From Metaphire vulgaris (lineage: Eukaryota; Annelida; Clitellata; Crassiclitellata; Megascolecidae), in assembly GCA_018105865.1 (NCBI GenBank), contig CM030837.1:5842225-5906224 (forward strand): 64,000 bases of DNA, written 5' to 3'. Below, piece by piece: positions 56,715 through 64,000 of the stretch (position 1 is the stretch's first letter; every line of letters begins with the position of its first letter). Under the pieces are notes generated by a model. The model did not search any database. It saw nothing but the letters and a program-made list of their open reading frames with translations, and was not told where the DNA came from. The position numbers and the translations under genes were made by a program.

Positions 56715-57393
56715 CAACTACGGATTATGGATTTTATCCAGATTGAACGCTCGTGAATAAGCTAGTGTCACTGTGCCAAGATATATTCTGTGCACCCTCA
56801 GTTCCGACAGGCCTGTTTCACTTTTAGTGAACACTCGACGATATTGGGTGAATTGGACTTGCATCATATGATGTGCATTATGATGTCTTATAAGACATTC
56901 CAGTCAATAAAAATCAGTGTTTATTCTAGCCACTTTGACATTGGGGGATTTTGAAATGTTTGGGGGGGCAAGGTCTGAGTCTCCACACTTTGGGGGGAAA
57001 TTTCCATCCCCAGCCAACACAAAAAAAAATTGGTAGGGGGCAATTTTAAAACTGGGGGGAATTCCTCCCCAGAGAAGGCCTAGAATAAACACTGGTCAAT
57101 AATGAAAGCGTGCGCACTGTACACAGTGTCAAGCCATTTCATTTTCTGAAATTAAAGGATACATTACTTGCAACGGTTGCAGCGTAATCAATACAAGGTC
57201 AACGCAGCAAGACATTCGTCCAATCAGGATCTTTGAAACGGTCGCACCTTCTTCGACGACAACCACCGTGTTTAATCTCACCTGCATCGTGACATTGACG
57301 CTATCTCTCACCCCACTGATCACTCTCTCATCAGCTAACTCACAAATATTCAACAAATGCGGTAAAATAGTTTTACTCACTCGACGCATTCAT
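46244..57393 (-). CDS. GCAT: Glycine C-acetyltransferase (2-amino-3-ketobutyrate CoA ligase), mitochondrial
   Basis: Twelve exons in transcription order: 57393-57381, 56064-55826, 54977-54888, 54132-53913, 53408-53312, 51379-51293, 50710-50628, 49979-49870, 49087-48986, 48706-48628, 47428-47381, 46353-46244. They join in frame to 425 codons plus TAA (human GCAT has 419 residues). The N-terminus [19 protein letters not shown] looks like a mitochondrial presequence. The enzyme is a PLP-dependent alpha-oxoamine synthase that cleaves 2-amino-3-ketobutyrate with CoA to glycine and acetyl-CoA, the second step of threonine breakdown. Seen: [26 protein letters not shown] (His164), [11 protein letters not shown] (Asp236, His239) and the PLP lysine in [14 protein letters not shown] (Lys270). 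No catalytic residue is missing. Introns 4 and 8 use GC donors. The gene is convergent with EFA6. Confidence 0.95.
46850..47120 (+). mobile_element. Fossil LINE post-RT fragment
   Basis: In one frame it reads [19 protein letters not shown] then [15 protein letters not shown], the C-terminal motif set of L1/RTE-like ORFs, followed by stops. It lies in the last GCAT intron, antisense to GCAT. Confidence 0.6.
47509..47912. mobile_element. Degenerate hAT-like MITE
   Basis: Ends CATAGGCATAGCTAGG and CCTGGCTATGCCAGTG. Flanks CCCACAAA and CCCATGAA agree at 6 of 8 bases. Located in a GCAT intron. Confidence 0.45.
48181..48547. mobile_element. hAT-like MITE, CAGTGTTTATTC type
   Basis: Ends CAGTGTTTATTCAAGGCC and GGCTAGAATAAACACTG, flanked exactly by CATATAAG (48173-48180 and 48548-48555). 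The core has three TTGCTTGTCA-like motifs. Located in a GCAT intron close to exon 10. Confidence 0.85.
49612..49680. repeat. 18-bp tandem repeat
   Basis: About four units of ATGCTGGGGCAACAAAAT in a GCAT intron. Confidence 0.85.
50910..51063. mobile_element. Old MITE, CAGTGTTTATTC type
   Basis: Left end CAGTGACTATTCTAGACACTG, right end CCTATAATAAACACTG. Flanks CTTAGTAT and CATAGTAT agree at 7 of 8 bases. A diverged, shortened relative of 48181-48547 and 56915-57094. Confidence 0.6.
51745..52802 (+). mobile_element. LINE RT fragment interrupted by a SINE piece
   Basis: The first part (to 52054) has the catalytic [25 protein letters not shown] and NLGVIF. The second part (52386-52802) has [48 protein letters not shown] and [13 protein letters not shown] before a stop. 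The gap holds a SINE-A piece. It lies in a GCAT intron, antisense to GCAT. Confidence 0.8.
52085..52235 (-). mobile_element. SINE-A fragment inside LINE
   Basis: It shares CCTAAGGTCGA, TCAGCCTTA and TCGCTAGAGGGCG, in the same order, with the SINE at 4750-5052. Confidence 0.6.
53002..53247. mobile_element. hAT-like MITE with internal hairpin
   Basis: Ends CAGGGCTTTTTGTTGTTCC and TACAAAAAAGCCCTG, flanked exactly by CAAATATC (52994-53001 and 53248-53255). The core (53074-53138) is a near-perfect inverted repeat around CGATAT with arms of about 29 bp. Confidence 0.85.
54616..54780. mobile_element. MITE with 8-bp target duplication
   Basis: Ends CATGGGCACCTGC and CGGACGTCCATG. Direct repeats CACATCAC at 54608-54615 and 54781-54788. 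Located in a GCAT intron. Confidence 0.65.
55467..55547. repeat. (GT)n microsatellite
   Basis: Two GT runs split by GCATGCAG in a GCAT intron. Confidence 0.95.
56490..56715 (+). mobile_element. LINE 3' end fragment with (AAT)n tail
   Basis: The frame [20 protein letters not shown] resembles the last residues of LINE RT ORFs. An untranslated stretch and (AAT)n at 56677-56713 follow. Located in GCAT intron 1, antisense to GCAT. Confidence 0.6.
56915..57094. mobile_element. hAT-like MITE, CAGTGTTTATTC type
   Basis: Ends CAGTGTTTATTCTAGCC and GGCCTAGAATAAACACTG. GTCAATAA follows directly at 57095-57102 and occurs on the left at 56903-56910 with four extra bases between it and the element. Confidence 0.75.
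57375..57393 (-). CDS. GCAT: GCAT first coding exon
   Basis: Only 13 coding bases (ATG 57393 to 57381) precede the consensus donor GTGAGT at 57380-57375. The phase (1) fits the acceptor at 56065. A further ATG at 57583 upstream is out of frame and would act as an overlapping uORF if transcription starts beyond it. Confidence 0.75.
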
Positions 57394-57884
57394 TGTTCGT
57401 TTCTTCGTTGACGTTGACGGGATCGAACGGATGCTGCCGCTGCCCGCTCTGGTCACCCGAACAGATGGACAAAGGCCTTTCTTCGCGCACCTGTATTACT
57501 TGATTGACAGCTTGCAAACAAGCCGGGCTGGTTATCGGCAGCCCCGGCTGTGGAGTTTCTCGCAATGAAACTAGACCATGCATGACCCGAATGTAGGATG
57601 CTAAGGGTACCTAATTGTTGCAGGAAGCTACTGTAGGGAGGGCGATAGCGTAGAAGTTGACCTATTTAAATTAAGATTCATTTCAAGGACTGAAACGCTT
57701 CGGGGTCCAACAGCAACTGATCCAGAGGTCATGGATAGTGGATAGAAGGAGTGACTTACAGAGGTTTATGAAAAACTGCAAATTTTACAGATTTTAAATG
57801 ACCGGTTGGTAGATATTTTCAGACAGCATATCGAAGATCCGCCTAATGACAAAATGTTTTCAAGGTCTTAGCTGGGTCTATAGC

Positions 57885-58056
57885 CAGTGGCGGCTCCACA
57901 GGGGGGGCCAGAGGGCCCGTGCCCTGAGTGCCTGGCCCCCTGTTGGGACCCTATACTTTATAGTTATACTACATACCTAACAACAAATGTTTGGCCCCCA
58001 TGATTAGAAGTTGCCACCCCAACGCCCCCACTTGCCAAATCCTGGAGCCGCCACTG
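57885..58056. mobile_element. hAT-like MITE, CAGTGGCGGCTCC type, copy 1
   Basis: Ends CAGTGGCGGCTCCA and TGGAGCCGCCACTG (perfect inverted repeats), flanked exactly by TCTATAGC (57877-57884 and 58057-58064). Confidence 0.92.
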
Positions 58057-58175
58057 TCTATAGCGGAGCCCCAGCCGCCCTAAATTTAAGGTAATACTAG
58101 ACTGAAATCTTGAACTCTGTAGCAAATTTGCAGACTACCTGACAGCTATCGGGCAATCATCCATTCAGCCTACAC

Positions 58176-58364
<189 letters not shown>

Positions 58365-58389
58365 AGACCTGGACTTGTATATGTAGGAG

Positions 58390-58475
58390 ATTAAGGGGTA
58401 TACTACGTCATCAATAAAGGACGTCTACGAGCTGAAGCAGCGATTGATTGAGGCGTGATCGGCAAGGCACTTGAA
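58390..58475 (+). pseudogene. Possible Tc1/pogo transposase C-terminal scrap
   Basis: One frame reads SSIKDVYELKQRLIEA before TGA. The ELKQRLIEAW motif is typical of mariner/Tigger C-termini. Nothing longer survives. Confidence 0.3.
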
Positions 58476-58809
58476 GGCAGTGGCGTAACTTGAAGCAACG
58501 TACATGGAACCCGGACAGCTGACCAGTTCTAATGCCCAAGGGTATCAATCGATGGTACTTCACAGTGATGGAGTTGTGAAATTTGAGCTGAGGGGGTTTG
58601 AGATTTTCATTAGACTGAAATTCAATGAAAGACAGAAACTGCCTGCTCCCGATATGCGATTTTATGGAGGGTTGCAAAAGTATCTGAGGGGGGTGTCGAC
58701 TTCGGGGGCCTTCAACCCTACCGGCAACTCCAACACTGGTACTTCAAATCCATACGTAGAAGACCAGGTCATTTCCGATATCAGACAGTGGGAAACAGCA
58801 AGACAGACT

Positions 58810-59480
58810 ATGACGATGAAGTGTTAATAGGAAGATATGTATTTTAAGTCTAAATCTGAAATTATTCAGTTTAATGGAAGATCTGACAACACGAGGACGA
58901 GAATTACAGATTTTTGGGTCAGAATTAGAAAAAGCTCTCTTACCAATTTCAATGTTGGTTCTAGATGCATTTAACAATGAATCAGCAAACCTTGTTAAAT
59001 GACAATGTTTCGAGTGATTTAAAATAGATTTTTAATATTGACGCTGTTCCAGACTGCAGTATTTTAAAAACCAGGGGACCAGTTTTGAATCAAATTCTCT
59101 GTTCTACCGGCAGCCAGTGTAACTTTTGAACAGTGGCGGCTCCACCGGGGGGCAGGGACCCGTGCCCCCTATTGAGAGCCTTGCCCCCAGTGCCCCCCCC
59201 CCAGTTGGGACCCTATACTTAATGCTACATACATTAAACAACAAATGGTTGGCCCCCATGATTAGAAGTTGCCACCCCAACGGCCCCCCACTTGCCAAAT
59301 CCTAGAGGCTAGAGCCACCACTGCTTTTGAAGAGCAGGTTTAATAGGCCTATTATCGTGTTTATTAGTTTTTGTAATTGCTTGGGCAATGGAATTCTGAA
59401 TCCTTTGAAGCTTTTGCATATTAAATTTGGCTATAATTATAGCATTGTAAAGGGAATTTCAATAATCAAGTGCTGACTCA
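58810..59480 (-). mobile_element. LINE RT C-terminal fragment split by MITE
   Basis: The minus strand reads [16 protein letters not shown] near 58940-58890, matching [16 protein letters not shown] at 52650-52700. The part 59340-59480 matches the region around 52386-52480. The MITE 59131-59323 separates the two. Confidence 0.7.
59131..59323. mobile_element. hAT-like MITE, CAGTGGCGGCTCC type, copy 2
   Basis: Flanked exactly by CTTTTGAA (59123-59130 and 59324-59331). The core shares CCCCCATGATTAGAAGTTGC and ACTTGCCAAATCCT with copy 1. It is inserted in the LINE fragment 58810-59480. Confidence 0.92.
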
Positions 59481-59655
59481 TTCGCTCGGATACATCCGGG
59501 TGATATTTTTTGGTCCCAAACTAATATTTTGCAGATATATTTTAAAGTCGAACATCGTCGTTTAATGCCGGTTTATCATTCACGCAGATATATTGACCGG
59601 GCAAATACTTAGGGAGTATATCCCGCAACTTATCCCCTAATAGAGCAGCAGCTTT

Positions 59656-59726
<71 letters not shown>
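59656..59726. repeat. (TA)n(CA)n microsatellite
   Basis: Dinucleotide run upstream of the hAT-like element at 59745. Confidence 0.95.
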
Positions 59727-59727
<1 letters not shown>

Positions 59728-59744
59728 TAACATATTCCCTAGTG

Positions 59745-60746
59745 CAGGGTTTCTCAAACATTTTGGAACCGCGGCCCACCTTAGCGGTTTTGGAACGTGC
59801 CGCGACCCTAATCATAGCAGGTGTTGTGAGATCCTCTTCAACTAGGTGGTTTACTTACTAATGTTATGTTGAATCACTGCTGACTCGCTAGGTGGCTGCG
59901 AGAGCGGTGGGCGTCGCGCTCGTCCGGTTTTATGTCTGATGAAACTGATTTAAGATTAAAATTAGTCGAAAAATCTAATCGATTATTTTGTCTCGTTTAG
60001 CAACATTACGCTGCGAACCCCCAACACAGGTAATATTTTTAATGCATTAGGCCATCTGGCGAACGTTAGTTGAAAAAGAATATTCTGAGTTTTGAATAAA
60101 AGCAAAACAAAAGCTCTGATTCGATTCGAATGAAAATGTGGCAAATATATTAGGCATAATTGTTTATGTTTTTTGCAAATAAGACAAAAGGAGATAAATG
60201 GATATTGAAATTTCTTAAAAATTATCTGTTTTTAAAATTTTGCCAGGAACATACCTTCTTTAAGCGTCTTAAAAACCCTATGAGTATGGCAAAATCGCTT
60301 AACCGCTAGATTGCAAGTCTTCTGTCGAAACCTAGTGATCCTATTGTTAGTGGAGTTTCAGAGCAAAATGGTCGGAATACGCTTTCCTTGCGTTATTGTG
60401 AAATAAGATTAGCTTTTAAAAGTACTATAGGACAGGGTTACTTAAATTTCTTTGAACTGCTACCACTTCAGCGGCTTTGTAGCACGTCGCGACCCTGCAA
60501 AGTTGTCAATTAAAACTGGATAAAACACTAATCATTTTAATATTAGCTGTGCATGGAGGATTGCAAGAAAACAAATTTCTTAAAACCTAGGCCTGCTTGC
60601 AACTTTCAAGTCTTGCGACATTGTGGTTATGGTTAGAAAATGGCACGTTTGAATCTAATTTCGCGCTACCCCGCGACCCATTAGACTGAGCCCTGCGACC
60701 CACTTTTGGGTCGCGACTCGCGCGACCCACAGTTTGGGAAACACTG
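59745..60746. mobile_element. Larger hAT-like non-autonomous element
   Basis: Starts CAGGGTTTCTCAAACATTTT with GCGGCCCACC and ends GCGACCCACAGTTTGGGAAA then CACTG. Repeats of the GTCGCGACCC type occur near 59800, 60490 and 60710. No matching 8-bp flanks are seen, so the copy is old or rearranged. No transposase frame is present. Confidence 0.6.
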
Positions 60747-61009
60747 AGTCGTATATAATATGCACATCCCCTATTGGAGCCGCAGCTTAACCCAGGCATT
60801 GCCCGTAATGACCGCGTCGTGTTACGCCAATGCCGCAACGTCGCAGTGACAAGGCTGTTGGCGAGTGTCGCAAACGCCTCCGCTAGCTGTGTGTACCAGC
60901 CGAAGGCAGGGGGGCTGGGGGCCGTGACCCCCCTCCCAAGGAACTGAAAATATTAATTTATAATGTATTAATGTTGAAAAAATTGCAAAAATTGCCCAAA
61001 AATATCAAA

Positions 61010-61130
61010 AAATTGCAAATTTTCCAACATTGGCCCTAAAATTTGCCAAAATTGCTCAAAATTTGCAAAAAAAATTTGCAAAAAATTTGCAACAAATGCC
61101 TAAAATTTGCAAAAATTTGCAAAAAACTTG
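61010..61130. repeat. AAAATTTGC tandem-like repeat
   Basis: Many irregular copies of AAAATTTGC and AAATTGCC. It may be the core of a repeat whose right end is GACGCCACTG at 61161. Confidence 0.6.
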
Positions 61131-61544
61131 TTCGCCCCCCAAGAAAAGTGTGAAATGACGCCACTGCACGCCGCACTTTGAATACATAAGCTACGACATT
61201 GCGACATTGCTGGCTGACTGCCACACTGTCACACACGTTTTGTTTTTTCTTATTTCTCTCTTCCGAAGTCCGAACTACAAAATATTTGCTTGTGACAGAA
61301 TGGTCGAATACGACGATTCTAAAATGTACTTTGTATATACTCAACGGAAGATGGCAGATTGGGTTACGTGCTGGAGCGTCAGGCTGACGGAGCGGGTTCA
61401 AGCCCCGTTAGTGCCCCTAGTGGCTCTCACACAAGCAGTAATGCCTCCTAAGCCACTTTAAATCATGCTAAGATCACTTTCTTTCTTAGAAGGCATGATG
61501 TGACGAAGAATTCCGTGACATTTTCACGGCGCCCCATAACTATC

Positions 61545-62690
61545 ACATTAGAGGAGTGCACGGTTACCGCGGTTTCACCGCGGCGAAATCTGTAATTTTG
61601 CCCAAATATTAATGGGGACGGAAAAGTTATGACGGTAGTACCGCGGTAGCGGAATCCAGGCTGACGGTATTACCGCGGATGCGGTTTCAAAAATGCCGTA
61701 AATACCGCGGGAATGGGGACGATTAATCTCGCAATTCAATAATCATGCGTTCGGCCGATTTTCATAGCTACCAACCAAGCCTACGCCTTTCAGTTTCGAA
61801 TTAAAAGGCCATTAAATTGAACTGTTAGGCCAGGCAAGATTGGTTTTGAATCTTTTGATCACTGGACACCATTGTTAGTTCAGTTGGTAGAGACCATAAA
61901 GCCATTGATGATACCATGATAAACACACCAGGGGAGAATCATAGCCGGTTTCAGCTTGTTGGGGAACCTATAGAGCAGGACAACAAAAGATAATATAATT
62001 TAGAGGTTTGCAGAGCAAAAATTTAAAACTCCCAATTGCCCAGGGCCCACCAACCACCATCACTATTTACCTTAGTGCCCCTGACTCAATCACCATCGAT
62101 TCGGAGGTGGATTAAAACACTCCTCTTAGCTTAGGCCTACTATATAAATTAAACATTTTATAAAGTTACAGAAAAATGGACAAGAAAGAGAGCCAATTCA
62201 ATTTTCAACGTCTTGCTCACTGCTGGCAGAATGGCATTGGTAGTAAAACCGGGAATGTCCGTTATCAGTTTCCGGTATACACGTTGAAAATAACTGCGCT
62301 AAAGATATAAGGTTAGTAATAGTGTCCCATTTTCATATATGATTATTGTATAGTTTAGAAAAAGGTCTTCGCCAGGGGGATTCCTCTCCACTGCCCAACT
62401 GCATCCCCTACTGCTGCATCTCTTACTCCCCCAACGGGTGCTCGACAAATCCCCTCCTCCCACTGCACCAGGTCATAAAATCGCACCTGGTACTAATAAA
62501 TGAATAGTTGATATAAAACACCGCGGACGGGGACGGAGACCAAAACACTGGGATGGGGAATGCGGGGACAGGAATGGGGATGGGGACAGAGATTAGGGGA
62601 TGGGGTGGGGATGGATTTTAAGTCAATGGGGACGGGGTGGGGATGGAGAAAAGCCGGGGACGGGAGGGGATGGGGACAATCAGTCAGTCC
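61545..62690. repeat. GC-rich repeat pair (ACCGCGG and GGGGACGGGGA)
   Basis: 61550-61720 has several ACCGCGG palindromes. 62515-62690 is dominated by GGGGATGGGGAC-type sequence starting CACCGCGGACGGGGACGG. The two may be the ends of one old element. The middle (61760-62500) shows no coding signature. Confidence 0.35.
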
Positions 62691-62901
62691 TCCTGCTCCA
62701 CACAATAGAATTCCATCATCATGTCCCATCAAGTCGGCATGATCGAGTCCATCGACTTCTGATGATACCATCATACCAGCAGCGATTTTAGGAAAATAAA
62801 ACTGGGGGGCTATATGCCTTTGTCTGTGACCGCAGAGTCGGAGGCACTCCTAACTCACGAAAAAGGTCTTCGCCAATTTTAATGTGTGCCATGCTCCTCA
62901 C

Positions 62902-62984
62902 CTGGTGTAGTTTAATGAACCCGACAAAAACACTGGGGTAGAAGTGAAACCTGGTCAGACCTCCTGCTCCAACATAGAACGCCT
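62902..62984 (-). CDS. Possible internal exon of an unknown gene
   Basis: On the minus strand an 83-bp open segment lies between acceptor GGTATCATGCAG and donor GTGAGG. It reads AFYVGAGGLTRFHFYPSVFV then GFIKLHQ, with phase 1 in and 0 out. I do not recognise the protein. A short similar block (GGAGCAGGAGG) recurs near 62690, so it may be a repeat instead. Confidence 0.25.
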
Positions 62985-63024
62985 CTGCATGATACCAGGG
63001 ATATGCTATTTCTAGTCTTCTGTT

Positions 63025-63295
63025 CAGTGGCGTAGCCAAGGTGATTGTTGGGGTTAAACCCCCCTTGGCCGTAGACGAAAAAATGTTTTAACGTGTTTTC
63101 ATGCAGTTTTTATGTATGGACGTGGTTTTGGGGTTGACCTCCCCCACCATTTGGCTGGTACGTTGAATACCTCTTTTTCTTCTCGACATGTTTAGAGTAG
63201 AAAAATAACGATGAACTATTTTGCTTGTCAATTTTTTTCAAAGTTGGTCACGGCCAGAACCAAACCCCCTTGTGGAAATCCTGGCTACGCCACTG
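63025..63295. mobile_element. hAT-like MITE, CAGTGGCGTAGCC type
   Basis: Ends CAGTGGCGTAGCCAAGG and TCCTGGCTACGCCACTG, flanked exactly by CTTCTGTT (63017-63024 and 63296-63303). One TTTTGCTTGTCA motif lies in the core. Confidence 0.92.
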
Positions 63296-63609
63296 CTTCT
63301 GTTCTTTGCACTTTCACTTAACTCATTCATTTTCTTGCGGTTTGCTTCATAAATTCCACCCGGTCATCTCATTCGCTGTCTTCCTCTTCTTCTTTTCGAT
63401 CTTCCCATTCCTATGGATGGCACCCGCAGGAATATCCTGAGATAAAGCTCAACTGATATCAAAGTCAGCGAGAAATGAACTAGAAATAATGTAGAAAAGG
63501 TTTCAAAGACGCCCCACTCTCCGTTGACGGACGCGTCTATAAAGAAGAAAACTACGAACGAACGAATGGCGCCCCATAGGAGAACACAGCTTCGCCAAAG
63601 CGTCTCTAG

Positions 63610-64000
63610 AATCCGGTGTCGTATAAATTTATTTCCGCCATAAAATTATTTCCTGGGCGGAGCCTGCGGTTGCTAGGGAAATAAAATTATGTGGCATACG
63701 TATAAATTTATTTCCGTATAAATTTATTTCCGTCTATCAATATAATATCTAAAAATAGCTTTAATCACTTTAATGCATACGGTTAGTAGCAGGCAATAAC
63801 TTTATTTCTACATATAACTATATAGCCTGCTGTTGGTGGGAAATAAAATTATAACCGGTAATAAATTTATTTCCTATCTTCTGTCTATCTATACCTGTGC
63901 ATAGCATTGGTTGGTAATGAAATCATATCCTATGGGTGATAAATTTATTTCCTACCTATCTACACATAACTATATAGCCTACTGATGGCAGGGAAATAAA
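63610..64000. repeat. Tandem repeat with palindromic AAATTTATTTCC motifs, running off the window
   Basis: Unit of about 152 bp: TAACTATATAGCCT followed by a GGGAAATAAA block occurs at 63812 and again at 63967. Between are repeated AATAAATTTATTTCC motifs. Related motifs start near 63625. Confidence 0.7.

Noticed and set aside
57129..57583. Minus-strand ORFs at the GCAT 5' end
   Set aside because: They cross the donor at 57380 or are out of frame with the presequence. The phase-consistent start is ATG 57393.
58504..58827. 107-codon plus-strand ORF
   Set aside because: No family resemblance. It overlaps the minus-strand LINE remnant and follows a transposase scrap.

Overview
The window is animal nuclear DNA: spliced genes with small exons and long AT-rich introns, many microsatellites, LINE fragments, tRNA-type SINEs and short non-autonomous DNA transposons. 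Gene content and repeat style (repeats with CAGTGGCGTAGCC ends and TTTTGCTTGTCA cores) fit a marine invertebrate, perhaps a deuterostome. I cannot name the species.

Three protein genes can be assembled exon by exon with consistent splice phases. (1) 10.1-24.3 kb, + strand: a CARD9/CARD11 (CARMA)-family scaffold with an N-terminal CARD and a long coiled coil, followed directly by a reduced guanylate-kinase-like module with no recognisable PDZ or SH3 domain. (2) 29.6-43.4 (or 44.5) kb, + strand: an EFA6/PSD-family Arf6 exchange factor with a Ser-rich N-terminus, a Sec7 domain, a PH domain and a C-terminal coiled coil. (3) 57.4-46.2 kb, - strand: mitochondrial glycine C-acetyltransferase (GCAT, 12 exons, 425 codons), convergent with gene 2 and using two GC-AG introns. 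In genes 1 and 2 one exon each carries an apparent one-base loss beside a homopolymer that breaks an otherwise well conserved frame. This is more likely consensus error than gene death, but it needs checking.

Layout: 0-10 kb is upstream intergenic DNA with a Tc1-type element (1.4-3.8 kb), a SINE, hAT-like MITEs and a 16-bp minisatellite. 10-25 kb is the CARMA-like gene, its introns loaded with LINE pieces and nested hAT-like elements. 25-29.5 kb is intergenic, with nested MITEs and a perfect 19-bp hairpin. 29.5-44.5 kb is the EFA6 gene, whose introns hold an open LINE reverse-transcriptase frame, a transposon-like orphan protein and a Gypsy-type reverse transcriptase with a tandemly triplicated 198-bp segment. 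46-57.4 kb is GCAT. 57.6-64 kb is repeat-rich, with two sibling hAT MITEs, a larger hAT-like element, a possible minus-strand exon near 62.9 kb and a tandem repeat that runs off the window end.

The three genes have no obvious shared pathway. The strongest unusual signals are the reduced CARD-coiled-coil-GUK architecture, many MITEs with different ends but one shared internal motif, and the exact 198-bp RT triplication.
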